Positions 10,756 through 24,200 of a stretch of 64,000 bases of DNA are shown one piece after another. This DNA is from Heliocidaris erythrogramma (lineage: Eukaryota > Echinodermata > Echinoidea > Camarodonta > Echinometridae). Made by a program: the position numbers and the translations under genes. How positions within the stretch are numbered: position 1 is the stretch's first letter; each line of letters opens with the position of its first letter. The stretch lies in the NCBI GenBank assembly GCA_025617745.1, contig CM046871.1, forward strand, positions 34,962,294-35,026,293, in the 5' to 3' direction. The notes under the pieces were generated by a model, which searched no databases, had not been told where the DNA came from, and saw nothing but the letters and a program-made list of their open reading frames with translations.

Positions 10756-11536
10756 TTTATGTAAGTCTTGCCAGAGGAGCTAGTATATATCAATCATTGT
10801 AATTAGAAATAATCAGTAATTAATTTATCCATTGACAAGGATAGATAATAAAAATTTAATGTGAAGCGATATATAGGATATAAATATTTCATCTATCAGT
10901 ACATTTCAACATCATACTCCTCTATTTTGTCAATCATTGTAATGAAAAATGATGAATAATGGATGAAACTAAGGACTAGAATGACAATAGAACTAATAAA
11001 GGTTTAAGAGAAAGTTGAGTTTTGGTAAAGGTGAAATCAGTTGTGAGCTGTCTCATTCTTTTTTTTATGTCATTTTGTCAGTTTGAAAGAAATGTCATAG
11101 AAGAAAATGTCCGCCCTTTCCAATTTGTTTCCAGACAGTTTCTTTCACAATAATCACATGAACAGAACTCGGCTTTATCTGCTTTGATCTATCAATACAA
11201 TTCAGCATCATTTTTGTAATCATCATAATCCAAAATGTTGAATAATGGATGAAACCATTGACAAGGATGTCAATAGAATTTAATACGCTGAAGTGACAAA
11301 GCATTTACATGTTTGTTCTATCATATATTTCACCGTGATAATGATCATTTAATTAAAAATTTTCATTTAAAGTCATATAATGTAAAGAAGAATAAAATAA
11401 TAAAATTTCTGAAATAAATGGTAAAAGTAAGTATCATTTAATAACCTTGTCTTTTGTAGAACTTGTCTGAACTTCTTTGTATTTCTCTTTATATTCCTCT
11501 ATAGATTCTTAGATATATATTTATTTACTATTCCCT

Positions 11537-11659
11537 ATCCCCCTCTCTCTCTCTCTCTTGCTCTTTGTCATTTTCTTATTTCTCTCCCTTTCTCCCCTAT
11601 CCATTTCCCCTCTTTCTTCCTCTCCATTTCTCTCTTTGAATGTCCCTCGCTCTCTCTCA

Positions 11660-11701
<42 letters not shown>

Positions 11702-11872
11702 CTCTTTCTCTCTCTCTCTCTCTCTTGCTCTTTGTTATTTTCTTATTATTTCTCTCCCTTTCTCCCCTATGCATTTCCCCCTTTCTTCCTCTCCATTTCT
11801 CTCTTTGAATCCCCTATCTCTCTCTCTCTCTCGCTCTCTTGCCCTTTGTCTCATCTTTTAATGTCCCTCCCC
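11537..11872. repeat. CT-rich low-complexity tract, partly duplicated
   Basis: About 340 bp of CTCTCT with embedded TTTCTCCCCTATNCATTTCCC units in at least two copies. The 158-codon open frame through it is low complexity. A shorter GA-rich mirror lies at 43,240-43,460 at the inner end of arm 2. Confidence 0.85.
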
Positions 11873-12139
11873 TCTCTCCTATCTCATTTCCTCCCTCTTG
11901 AGAAACTAATACCAACTAATTACAAAAAAGACTCCCCCCCCCCAAAAAAAAAAAAAAAAAAAAAAAGAAAAAAAGAAAAAACCTCAACAGCAACAATTTC
12001 TCACCGAGTTGCACCTCAAGATTACCCCATGTAAATATGAAATGAACTGAATTTGAGTTATCAAAGCTGGGAGGCAACGAAATATATTTTTTATTTACAC
12101 CAAAGCGTTTTTTGGGGCAAAGTGGCACTTTGGAGGGCA

Positions 12140-14302
12140 TTCAGAACCGCATTCTTTACGCCTCTTTGTCTACATTGTTATTTACCATAACAAATTAATT
12201 CAACCCTGCAGAAAATCACTCCTTGCTTAGTAACCCACACACGCACACGACGCACACATATCTGACTCTTTATAGTGGTAGCGCGCCTTAACAATCAATA
12301 TTAAGAGCGGGGACAGGGATGGGGGCACCGGATTCGCCATTGTCAGGTGTGTATTTTTGTCTGGTCATCTTACATCACGACGCCTCAGATTTGAGTTGTG
12401 CATAGCCCCAATAGGTTCATGACAAGGGTCTTTTCTTAAATGCCTTTGGAAAAATGATTTTGAAAAAAAAAATGTCCTCGTCTTGTATATACTTGCAAGA
12501 AAATCAATAAAAACACTGGTGGTTTGATGCAAAATTCAAGATTAAATGGGGTTTTTTCACATCTCTTTAAGGAAAACCCAAATACATTTTAAAACATACA
12601 AAGAATAACATTCAGAACATTTAGAAAATGAAACAAACATGAGTAGTATTTGATATAGGTGTGAATATGCAGCGCATGTGAGGGATTAGCAAAAGGACAT
12701 TGGCCTAGGCTGATCCCCTTTATACTGTCAAACATTTTTAATTCATTACTGTATGCAGCACATGGCAATTATCAACATTCGAAATAATATACTAAACGAC
12801 TTATGCTAAGCAACAGCTTAGCCACTATACAGTAAAGGCCTACATAATTTTCATCCGACAACAGATACAGGATTATTTGGATAAAAATACAAGAACGTTT
12901 CAAATTCATTCACATTGGCAGTCAAATTACTGAATTGCCGAGAATGGCATAATAATATACCATATTCATAAAGATACCATCATTTTACATTGCAAAGTTA
13001 ATTGTTTGATTATTGTGTATGGTACAGGTATGGGTATAAATACATAAAGAGTAGTTGAGATATTTTAATTGTGAGTGTTCATTAAATCATCCAAGATCAT
13101 AGGCTATAGTGAGAAGAAGGTACAAAATCTGTCAGCTCTGAATTTACTGTAGTAGACAAAACTCGTGTACATGTTTGTGAGGGCGGGACCTTGAGCATGT
13201 CACTGACAAAAAAACTAAGTTTTCGGATGACTGGTTTTGCGTGGAAAAAAGGAGCAATAGAAAAAATTGGGGTCAACAAGCAGGAAAGCTGATCGTCACT
13301 CAGTATTGTTATTATGGAATGACAATTCCACAAACTACAATGCAGAAGTACGAAGTGCAAGCTTTCAAAATATTTAATATCTGAATGCACGGTAGAAAAT
13401 TATAGGCTTAACAAGGAAATGGTCATTTAGTTTTCACATCAGTGTACATTATCCATAGCTAGATTTTCTAGTAAAAGGTGGAATCCGAATTGGAATATTG
13501 AAACGAATTCATGCAGATCCGTATATAGAAGTGAAGTTCAAATCATGATTCGTATGCCCTTTAACAGTGTTTATATATGTTATGTTGAATTAGCCATTCT
13601 TGTTTGACAGAAAATTGCCTGGACAGTCTCTCGAGCTGGGATATTGGACGTCACATGGGGACCATAATTCACACGATTTCCTAATAAAGAACTGATTGGG
13701 ATGACTCGAAAACACGCTCATCATTCGTGTTAGTTACCAACCTGCATGGATATCATTTTGTCTACTAGCTGTGGAGAGTGCAATTTCCATCGACGATAAA
13801 TTTGTGCTCTCACCTAATTTTGCACATACTGACGCGTTTCTGAGAAAATTGATGTCTGATGTTCCTGTGAATAACATTAACTGTGAATAACTAAACTAAA
13901 TTAAATTACTGCGGTTAACAAAATAATGCAGATTGTCGTGCCGTCTATACGGTCAACATGGAGAAGCAATGTGTTTTGCTTTACATTGCGATTCTCCTTT
14001 CACAAACACTCATCTAGAATTTGTAAATAATGTCTTTCTGATCACAATCACTGACAAGCTTTTGTCGTAGGCCTACTGCGTAATATGACCTCCATCTATT
14101 TAACATTTTCATAATTGTTGACTTTATATTCACTAGCTACATCATCCTCATTGTCGACATCTCCAAATTGTCATCATCGTCGACATTGACCGAATTATCG
14201 ATGTCCTCATTGTCTACTGTCGAAATTTTCATATCCGCATTATCAGTTTCTAAACCGCCGTCACTATCGTTATCGTCATCGTTGTCGTCATCACCCTAAG
14301 AA
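12140..14302. other. Non-coding upstream region of GPCR gene 1
   Basis: I see no conserved coding exon. 14,150-14,290 is rich in TCATCGTCGAC-type words directly before the start codon and is probably 5' UTR or low complexity. A 97-codon minus-strand frame at 13,097-13,390 shows no recognisable domain. Confidence 0.4.
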
Positions 14303-14668
14303 ATGGCGACCTCAGCGACGATGATGACGGCCACGAAGAACGTAACCTGTGTAAATTACATGACGACGGTAATCGCTCCTGAAGACTGCGACTTCATGTC
14401 CACCGCCGCCTTGGTCTTCGTCATCGTAAGCATTGTCCTGATCATATGGGGTCTCTTCAACAACATCATTCTCCTCATCATCATCTTTACGAACGGTCGA
14501 CAGATGAGGACTAAACCTAACATCTTCATTGCCAACATGGCGTTTATCGGTGTGCTGTTTCTTGTCATCGTCAGCGGTGGAAATATACTCATCATCGGCC
14601 AACTTGCCTTCCAGGTCGAGATCGTCAGCAGTGTCTCTGTTGCAACAGCAATATTTTTCATTCAAATC
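14303..14668 (+). CDS. GPCR 1 exon 1: N-terminus to mid-TM3
   Basis: The start is the first ATG (AAATGG context). The exon ends ATTCAAATC|GTAGGT. It covers the extracellular N-terminus, TM1, TM2 and the start of TM3. The open frame continues past the donor to 15,043 only as unspliced intron; the splice position is fixed by paralogue 2. Confidence 0.85.
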
Positions 14669-15172
14669 GTAGGTATTCCATACAAAGTAATATATATACA
14701 TAGGCGTACGGGGCGGGGGGGGGGGGTGGGGGCTGCAGTCTCCTTAAAGTTCCAATATTCGGGCAACCACCACCTCATAATTATCCGGGCAGCAAGGTGC
14801 CCGAATATCTTCGTATTAGGGTCGGGAGGTGCGTGTAATTTCTGTATATTTTCTCCACAAACGGGGTCAAAATTTAGAGTTAGAACTTTTACGTTGATAT
14901 TCCGGCAAAACGCGTCCGCCCCCATGGCGGAAATGTGCCCTTACGGCTATGAATATTTAATGTATATTGTGGAGCAATGGAAATACCCACATGAAAGTCG
15001 ACTTGAAGTCTGGCGATCTCAAGTCAACAGCGGAACCTTTTAAAGCAAAATATTAGCAGCCGTAATGTATGGCTGTCTGTTCACTATAAAATTTACTAAG
15101 ATCCGTTGTCGCCTTGAGGTGGCCAGACCTCAAGTCAACTTTTATGTAGGCATTTCTTTTGCTGCATATATG

Positions 15173-15229
<57 letters not shown>

Positions 15230-18200
15230 CTGAGTGTATTTGGAATCGACACATTCATTAGATATCCATTATTTTCTTATTATTATAATAATCAACATTA
15301 TAATTATTATTATTAAGCATTTGGCGTCACCTGTGTCTGGGAAGGGAAAAGCGAACTGAATCATTGTAACCCTCAGATCTCTCCTCCCGATATGATATAA
15401 AGAAAAGCAAGAACAAAACTAAATGAGAATTACTGTGCACGTAGCAATATCATGACACTAACATTTTACTGATACAGTGTATGCCCACCTTTGTAGAATC
15501 CAGCGATGTAATTGTCCAGATACAAATCATACAGGGGTCTTTCACAAAGAGTTAAGCAGTCAGACCCAACCTCGGAAAACCGAGCACAGGTATATACTCC
15601 GAAAACGGCGTATGAATAAAGAGCCCTATCGTTCAGTGCGAGGCCGTGTGTACAAAAGGCATCGGGAAATTCTTGCAAAGTCAACCTGCCAATGATATAT
15701 ATATTCTTAAAAATAATGCTGCGTGTCAATTACTTTCAAAATCCGTGAATGATTCGCCTTATGATCATCATCATCATCAGCCATTACACCCAGTGGTGTG
15801 TAGGGCAGCAACAAAGTCTCTCCACCTCTGCCTATCCTGGGCCAGCCTAGCGAATGAACCCCATGAGTGCTGCATGGTTTTCATCTCCCCTTCGACTGTT
15901 CTTCTCCAGGTTATTCGCGGTCTTCCTCTTTTCCTTTTGCCATCTGGGGTCCAGTGCAGTGCTGTTCTTGTGATTGACTGTGGGTCTTTACGGAGTGTGT
16001 GGCCTATCCATTTCCATCGTCGTCTTGTGATGATGGTTCCCATGTCTTCTTGTTGGCATCTCTTTAACAGGTCTTCATTGGAGATCTTCTCGGGCCAAAA
16101 TATCCTCAGTATTCGCCGGAGGCAGGTGGTATGGAAGGATCTAAGTTTGGAAAGATCAGCTTCCGTCATCCTCCAGCATTCTGATCCATAGAGAAGCGTA
16201 GACACAACGCAACTCTGAAAGAGTTTCAGCTTGGTGTTGGTACTGTACTGTGCAGATCTCCAGATGTCATTCATTCCCCTAAACACATTCCTAGCTTTGC
16301 CCAGTCTGCTGTGGATGTCTTCCTTTGTGCCACCCTCGGGTCTGATGATGCTGCCCAAGTAGGTACAGCTGTCTACTTGGCGTAGATCTTCTCCATTGAC
16401 CTGAACAGGAGCAGGCCTGTTCACATTCAGAGTCATTGTCTCCGTCTTCTTAGTGCTGATCCGGAGCCCAATTTGCCGTCCATACGTCTGCAGTCTGCTG
16501 GTTTTATCCTGCATATGTTGGTGTGTATGGGACAGCAGTGCCAGGTCGTCGGCAAAATCCAGATCATCGAGAGTAGTGAACAAGCTCCAGCGGATCCCTC
16601 TTGGAGAGTCCTCTGTTGTCTTTCTCATGACCCAGTCAATGGCCAAGTTGAAGAGAACTGCTGACATCACACATCCCTGCCTGACGCCGGTTTTAACGTC
16701 AAAAAAGGTGTCACTGTGTCCCACTGAGCATCTGAAGTTGTTGTAGAAGCTCTTGATTAGTTGGACTAGCTTGCATGGGACGCCATAATGTCGAAGGATG
16801 TTCCAAAGGCTTTCTCTGTGGATGCTGTCAAATGCCTTTTCAAAATCTACAAAATTCACATACAGTTGTCTCTGCCACTCTTTACACCTCTCGATGATGT
16901 TGCGGAGTGGGAAGATCTGTTCTGCACATCCTCGGTGTTTCCTGAACCCTGCTTGCTCTTTCCTCAGCTTGTTGTCGACAGCATCTGATATTCTCATGAT
17001 GATGACCTTTGTCAGAATCTTGCTTGGCACAGACAAAAGAGTGATCCCTCTCCAGTTGTTGCAGTCGTTTAAGGCATTCTTGGGGATCTTAACAATCACT
17101 CCTTTTGTCCATTCTTTGGGCACTTTTTCGCCCTCCCAAATTATACGTCGTTTTCGGAGTATAAACCTGTGCTCGGTTTTCCGAAGTTGAGTCTGACTGT
17201 TAAGTTTGACTTGAAGTCATGCGTAAGTGCCAATGCGCATACGGTATTAAACGCGTAATCTCATTGGTAGATTAACCAATAGCGCGCGTCCCCTGAACAT
17301 GATCTGACCGCAACTAGGAATTTCAGTGCGACTGTAAGTCAAACTTAACTCTTTGTGAAACACCCCCCCCCCCCCGATCTAATACATGTAATTTGTCCCC
17401 GATACTCATTTAACTTAAACGGGTGAAATAAAATTTACCCAAATTGTCACTGGTATAACAAATATCAAGCAGTGCCTTCTATAATCCATTTGATACAATT
17501 TAATTTTGATATACATGTATCATCTTTATTCAAAATAAATCAAGAACTAGTGAACATAGACCCAGGGCCCCGTTTCATAAAACTTGTTATCAATAACAGT
17601 TACAATAACAGTTATAAGCTACTGAAATGCTTGAATCTGATTGGCTAAGAGCGAATTTTCATAGAAATGAGGAAGTTGTTGTAGATAACAATGTTTATGA
17701 AACAGGGTTCAGGTCCATGTCCCAGTACATTTACAACAATACAAATGTACCATTGGCAGAGTGTAACGATGCAGTCATTTGTATATTTTTTGTACATGTA
17801 TAGAATTTTATCATTTTGATTGCAAATCTCGATATGTAATTAATATTTATTTAATGTGCAACATTAATAGGATGTTCTTGAGGGGATAATAATAATAATA
17901 AATAATAATAATAGTGGCTACTTGTATAGCGCACAGGTCCACCTTTCGGTTCTCATTAGAGAAAACTACATTTAGAATTAACATAGTAAATTAGAATATT
18001 GCAATAATTACAAGGAAGAGAACAAATACGATTTCAGTTGTAATTTGAATGTTTCTGTTGACGACAGTTGACGTTATTGTAGAGGGAGTTTATTCCAGAG
18101 TTTCGGACCCATAGCTGAGAAGGTCCGATCGCTCCAAGCATATTTTATTATATAGGTGTATGAAGCAACAATTTGTCTGAATGCAAGTGAAGACTTCGTG

Positions 18201-21200
18201 TGGGATTGTATTTGGAAATATATTATATGGATATATGGATATATTTCATGCAACATAATTTAAAGCGGATTCACACCGAACACGACAAACGACAAACGAC
18301 ACGACAGCACGACATGAACGACTTTCTGAAAAATCGTTCTAATGCAAACCCTATGACACCGTGCACACTGCCACGACATTTTCCGAAACGTCGTGCACGA
18401 CGTTTTTAGGGGTTTTTAGTCGTTTCAGAAAATCGCTCAGCGAGCGATTTTCCCAGCACGACAAGACGACATTTTGGCCACCAACCAATTAGCGTGGAGG
18501 ATTTGCAGTGACGTCATATTTATCCAAGGCTGCTGGCAGAAACTTTTCATTTCTCCAGCTCATATCTCTATGGGATTTTACGTGTAAATTATTTTATCGC
18601 ACCGCACAAAATGTACCATAGAGCTATACACAAAAACACAGCACTGGACAGTTCCGGCACTGGTTCGTCGAGTCCAACCAAAACGAGATTTCCATGTTAT
18701 ACATACTTGTCTGATTGATCCTTTGGTTGAAAGGTTGCTGAAAATTTATCTTCGGTAAGTAAAACTAAGCCTAATTTGATGAGAGGTCTATATATTAAAT
18801 GTTTGACCAACTTATCAAAGGCCAATGTTTGACCAACTTTACAAAGACCAAAACCAACGTTAACAAACAATACAGTAGGCCTAGGCCTATAGCCTAGATC
18901 TAACTAAGACTTAGACTGCAGACTGAATAAATGGTGGCTAAACCAAACTTTACTTAGCCCTAGCCTAGGCTAGGTTATGAGCATATAAAAACTAAACTAA
19001 ACTAAACTAGATCTAGGCCTAAAGCTTAACTCAAGCCCGGTCCCAAGACCATTTCCAGGTCCAGGAGTCCAGGCAGTGTATCTGGCCTGACAAGCGGAGG
19101 GGGCATATATGGCCATCAATCCGTTTAAAGTCAGACCTAACTATGGTCTGGATATGATTATCATGGTCTAGGCCTAGTGCCTGTAAAATCTACACAGAGA
19201 GAGACCCCCTCCCCCAAAACAAACAAACAAAACACAACCCAAAACCCCAAAACAAACGTAACAAAACAAAACAAAGCAAAAACACTGCAAATTTCGAACC
19301 TGTCACTGAATTTTAACGTAGGTAGACCATCAAATTGACATAGTCACATTGACATAGGGCCTATAGTCACACTATTGTTAGTTCTTAATTTGTTATGAAG
19401 AGCCTAGGCTTGGCCTACTTTGGCCTCGGGGCCGGGGAGGAGGGTTGGGGACTGGGCATGTACTTTACTAAGCTGGTATTAGGTCCACATCTAGAGCCTA
19501 GGCCAAATAATATTGGTCTAGATTCTAAGTAAAGTTAAGGCTAGACAGCTGAAAACCGTCTGTTCGGAGGAGTCTTTAACATTTTTTTAATTTTTTACCT
19601 TCTCCTACTAGTACTAGTGAAGCAAGACGTACTAAGCTGGTATTAGGTCCACATCTAGAGCCTAGGCCAAATAATATTGGTCTAGATTCTAAGTAAGGCT
19701 AGACAGCTGAAAACCGTCTGTTCGGAGGAGTCTTAACATTTTTTAAATTTTTTACCTTCTCCTACTAGTGAAGCAAGACGTAGTCCAGCGGAACACCCGA
19801 CGAACAGAGACTGAAGCTTTCGGTCTAAGTTAGTCTCTATAGGCCTACTCTGAATTTAAAATATTTGTATCTAGGCCTAACTTTTGTTAGGCCTATTATC
19901 AATTTACATGTCCCAGACTAGGTAACATATCTAATTAGAGTCTAGAATATGTTGATTTAACTTAGATCTAAGTCGGAGACCCTTTTTCTTATTTGTAGGT
20001 CTAGATATCTATATAGGCCTAGTGTTTCTTTTTCTTTGTCATTGTTTAGTATAAAAAAGAATGATGTGTACAGTGTAGAGTCTAGAGTTTGACTTCATTT
20101 TTTTAGGCTTCATTTTTTAGTCTAACTATTAGACTCCTCCATATTTTTTTGTTTTATTATTTGTTTGTTTTAGGTAGTTTTGTTTCTTTTTCCGTTTCCG
20201 TTCTTTTTTCAGTAGATCTAGAAGCAGTCTAAGTTACAATAACAATAAAAAAGGAGGAAGAAAATAATCATTAGATCAATTTTACATAACGCAATAAAAC
20301 TAAAATTTTCAGAGAGATTTTTTTCTTCAGTAGGGCCACAAATCTGCAATAGGGATGTCAAAGATCTAGCAGTGGCAGATTTAGGGAGGCATGCCCTTTT
20401 TGATTGTGAGAGAATTTGAAGGGAAACTGGATAAAAAAAAAACTTTTTTTTTCTTCTTTGCTTGTCAGAAAGTTTTCTGAGATATTCCCCCCCCCCCCCC
20501 CTTGACAAAATCCTGATTCCTGGATCCACCCCTGGATCTAGAGTTGATGTAGATCTACAATGTATATGTATTATGTACATTCTACTTGCTGTTCATAAAC
20601 CCGTAAGTCTACATTAAGAAATCCCATCACTTGTTGGGAGCATTGCAAGTTATGAATCAAATAATATATCACTAGTGTCTTTATTATGATTTATCTTTTG
20701 CCATATCACTAAATAAACTTTTGATAGATTGAAATTGGTCAAATTTTATGTTTCACTTTTTTTCATGTTGAATAATTATATAAATTTACATCACAAGACC
20801 ACCCATTCTATATGAGACTACATGTGGATTTCTAAGATGAAATAAAAGTCCATTCCATGAAGAAACATTAAAGAACCTTACATATTTATGAACCCGTTTA
20901 TTTGTAGCCTTATTTTTTGTTATTTTCTTCCTCTATTTTTTTGCAGCATAAAAGAATGGGCCATGATAAACTTCTGGAAACCCAGGCAAATCGCTGTACA
21001 AAGACGAGGATATTAAAGGCGAGACACTTTTGCTGAAAGATTGCCAGCAAGCTTGAAAGATCTGGTAATTATTTTGTTTCATTCAACTCTAAAATGAAGT
21101 TAAAGATTCGTTTGGAGATGGAAACTACTAAGTCTTTTTTATATCTAGATACTTTACATACAGTACATCCCCCATCAATTATGTTATTATAATTAAAACA

Positions 21201-24200
21201 TAAAGCACGTCGGAATTCACCTGGTCAAAAGATTTCTTTACTGTTTTAATTTTTTAAATCATTATTATTGTCAGCATTGTTATTTTGTCTTTTAAAGAAA
21301 ATTATTATTATTTTCATTTTGCTTTGTTATTTCTTATCCTGGCAGAATACAATAATGATCTAATTTCCTTTCTCACTAAATTTACAGGAGAAAGTGCTGA
21401 ATGTCGTTTGGTCAACATACATGTATAGGCTTGTTTCATGCAGTCCAAGAACATGAGGAAGAACAAGGGAAGAGAAGTGGAACTGGTGCATCATCATTTC
21501 AGGTCATCACACTCCCGATTCCCGTCATCAAGGGAAAACACTTACTAACGTACTAGTATTGTTGATTTCACATCCTTACCTAGAGAGTAAGTACAATTTT
21601 ATTTATAGTACAATACATGTAACAATCCAATTGTTTCCCAGTGCATGAATTCATGAATAGGGAAATAATTTATACCCCGATCTTCTATTTACTAACATAA
21701 GCTTTGTCATGGTCCTACACAACCATAACATTTAATACATAAACACTGATCATGCATACTTGTGTTATAGTCCCTTGCTATGTTAAGTGCTGTTTTCTCA
21801 TCTTATTATAGTTCTGTTCATTCAAGTAAATGTTTAGTTACTTTGATGCATGTGTTTTGTGAAAAAAAATGTTATACAATTGTACTAGTCACTTTGTAGC
21901 TATGATGTTTAATTCCTTTTTCATTTTGTAGGGAACACATCTACCAGAGATTGTACCTGGTAGCTGAAAGGATGCTCTCAAGGACAAGAGAGGTCGAAGG
22001 GAATGAACTTCAAGCCATTCATCATTCTCAAATAGCAGTGTCTCCCCCAGTCCATCGGCTGCTAATATCAATACTCCCTGTGTCACCACACCCATCCTAG
22101 GACCCCAGTACCCCCTGCCCCCCCCCCCCCATCTCAGTCCACAAATGATCTCACAATGGAGTGTGCAAGGACACACCAAAGGCATAACAAAATGAAGTTG
22201 ACAGAATCCATTCATTTCAGTTTTCTGAATAACAGTCTTTTTATAGCCCCTACAACTACATGTACGTTACTTCTCTTCCTTAATTTGCTACATGTTATGC
22301 ATTACCACCGGTTAGATTGTTATTAGTCTGCAATAAGTAATTTATTTGGTGGGGACATTTAAACTTTTGCCAAATCTCTATTTCAAAATCTAACTGTGGT
22401 TAATGTCGTTGAATATCAAGTTACGTCCGCCCCCCCCCCCTTACATAATCATTAGGCCATTGCAGCTTTAATATCGGGACTGAGGTGCATTTTACAGCAT
22501 GTCCCAAGTATTTTAGAGGGGAGTGGGTGTCAGAGCAAATTGTATTTGCTTACTACATCATACATTCTTGGGGGATGAATTTAATTTGCACTCTAATGGA
22601 GCTTGAACTTTATTTACATACCTTACAATACCATAATTGATAAGATATTTAGTTTATTTGGTTTCATATTTGCATGACATTTTTAATAAGGGAAATCCAT
22701 ATTGGTCTATTTGTTAAAGGTGCTTGTAGTAATTTATCCCATTAAAGATTTGAATTACAGTATTAAATCCCTTTTTTAGTCTTTTAAATATTGGTTTTTG
22801 TATTGTTTGTATCGTCCAATTACAGTTTTTTCAGCTCTCAAACAGAATACAATAGGCACTGAACTTGTTAAAAATTTTGAAAGAGAAAGGGGCAGGGACA
22901 TGGAGAGAGAGAGGGGGGGGGGGGGGGTGGGGTAGAGAGAAAGAGAGAGAGAGGGAGAAGAAATGGGGAATTACATTTAAAAGTATGTTGTGCTTTTTTT
23001 AAATGAAACTCTGAAAATAGGTTCTTTTGTGTCATTTTAATATGGGGTAAAGCTTTTGCTTTGTTGAGAAAATATCAGCAGATTTTTAAAAAATTGTATT
23101 TATTTATTTATTTATTGCAACCACATAAAAAGTTTAACACAGTTGGATTTTTACAATAAAAAGTTGTTCCGTCATACACTGAAATATTTAAAATATAAAC
23201 ACATAGGAAGCGACCATGAGTTTGAGATAACTTATAATTATAGAAAAAGAAAACAAAAATTTCCGTTATTCCACCAAGAAATTCAAGTACTTTTCTAATG
23301 TTTGGAGGTACCCAAAATCCATATAAAATATATAAGCCTGCAGAACTATTTTCAGTTAAGAAAATATATTTTTCTGGTCATTTTGTGCGCAAAATATGGT
23401 AAAGAGTGAGTGTATATAAGACAAAACTGCCCCCTCCCCATATAGTGTGCGATGGGTGTGTGCCGCGGAGAATACCACCATTTTCACACCAAATTTATGT
23501 TCCAAAGCAGTGGCGGATTTAGGGGGAGGGGCACATTCGGCCCGTGCCCCCTCTTTTGGAAGAAAAATATGCATTGTGCCCCCCCCCCCCCATTTTAGAA
23601 CGAAAACCCTTTTTTTTTTGGCTTGTCAGAGAATTATGGAGGGGAACTGGACCCCCCTTCCCCGCCCCCCACTGAGCGAATTTTGGAGGTATGGCAAAGC
23701 AAAGATCATCAATTTTATGTAGGCCTATTAATGAAGAAAGAAAACCTAGCTGTGATTATTCCGAATAAACAACAGCAAATAACACTTTTGTAATTCTTCA
23801 ACATAGTCACGTGACCAATTTAACAACTTTTAGAACATCCAAATAAAGAATAAATGATTTCAAGATTTAAAAATATAAAACTTCCGTCTTATCTTTAAAA
23901 TTATTTTGATGACTATAATGATGAATTTGAAATGAATTCTATCACGACATTATCATCATCAAAGACGACATCACCCTCTCTCCAGCACGACTTTTTAGCG
24001 AATGTCGTGAGCGGTGTGCACTGTTTTTTGCCGTTTATCGTGTAGCATGTCGTGCTGTCGTGTCGTTTGTCGTGTGTCGTGTTTGGTGTGAATCCGCCTT
24101 TAACACCTGATATACTGATCATACTGTATTGCCGTCAGTTTTAGTCTATAGTAGAGGATTTGTGTCGTAGTCGAGTGCTTTAAACAATTGACTGGAGATG

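Larger units (their letters stand above)
725..11880 (+). repeat. Arm 1 of a large inverted segmental duplication
   Basis: This block matches the reverse complement of about 43,250-51,545 in order: intron sequence at 760-1470, the Ig exon at 1528, the Ig exon at 2467, the TM exon at 3181, intron text at 3630-3830, 3' flank at 6345-6900 and 7330-7450, then 10,770-11,600 and a CT-rich tract. Arm-specific insertions interrupt the match, chiefly 7460-10,760 here and three TIR elements in arm 2. The TIR exons at 4118-6117 exist only in this arm. The ends are approximate. Confidence 0.85.
18500..22230 (+). ncRNA. Candidate spliced non-coding transcript inside the TIR element
   Basis: Segments bounded by good splice signals occur in order: up to 18,754 (TTCG|GTAAGT), 20,947-21,064 (TTTTTTGCAG / CTG|GTAATT), 21,388-21,586 (AAATTTACAG / GAGA|GTAAGT) and from 21,932 (TTTTCATTTTGTAG). 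Every frame of the middle segments has stops, so if transcribed this would be non-coding or a decayed gene. Exon assignment is by splice motif only. Confidence 0.3.
18264..24099. mobile_element. 5.8-kb element with ~55-140 bp terminal inverted repeats
   Basis: The left end AGCGGATTCACACCGAACAC, followed by a run of ACGACAAACGACACGACAGC words, is mirrored at the right end (GTCGTGTTTGGTGTGAATCC GCCT), with near identity for about 52 bp and weaker inverted similarity to about 140 bp. Both ends are flanked by TTAA (TTTAA), a possible target duplication. The inside has no long ORF and no transposase I recognise, but contains splice-site-bounded segments and nested repeats. It lies wholly in GPCR 1 intron 1. 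Confidence 0.75.

Noticed and set aside
11558..12034. 158-codon Ser/Leu-rich open frame
   Set aside because: Low-complexity CT tract ending in poly(A).
14312..14701. 129-codon antisense open frame
   Set aside because: Shadow of GPCR 1 exon 1 on the other strand.
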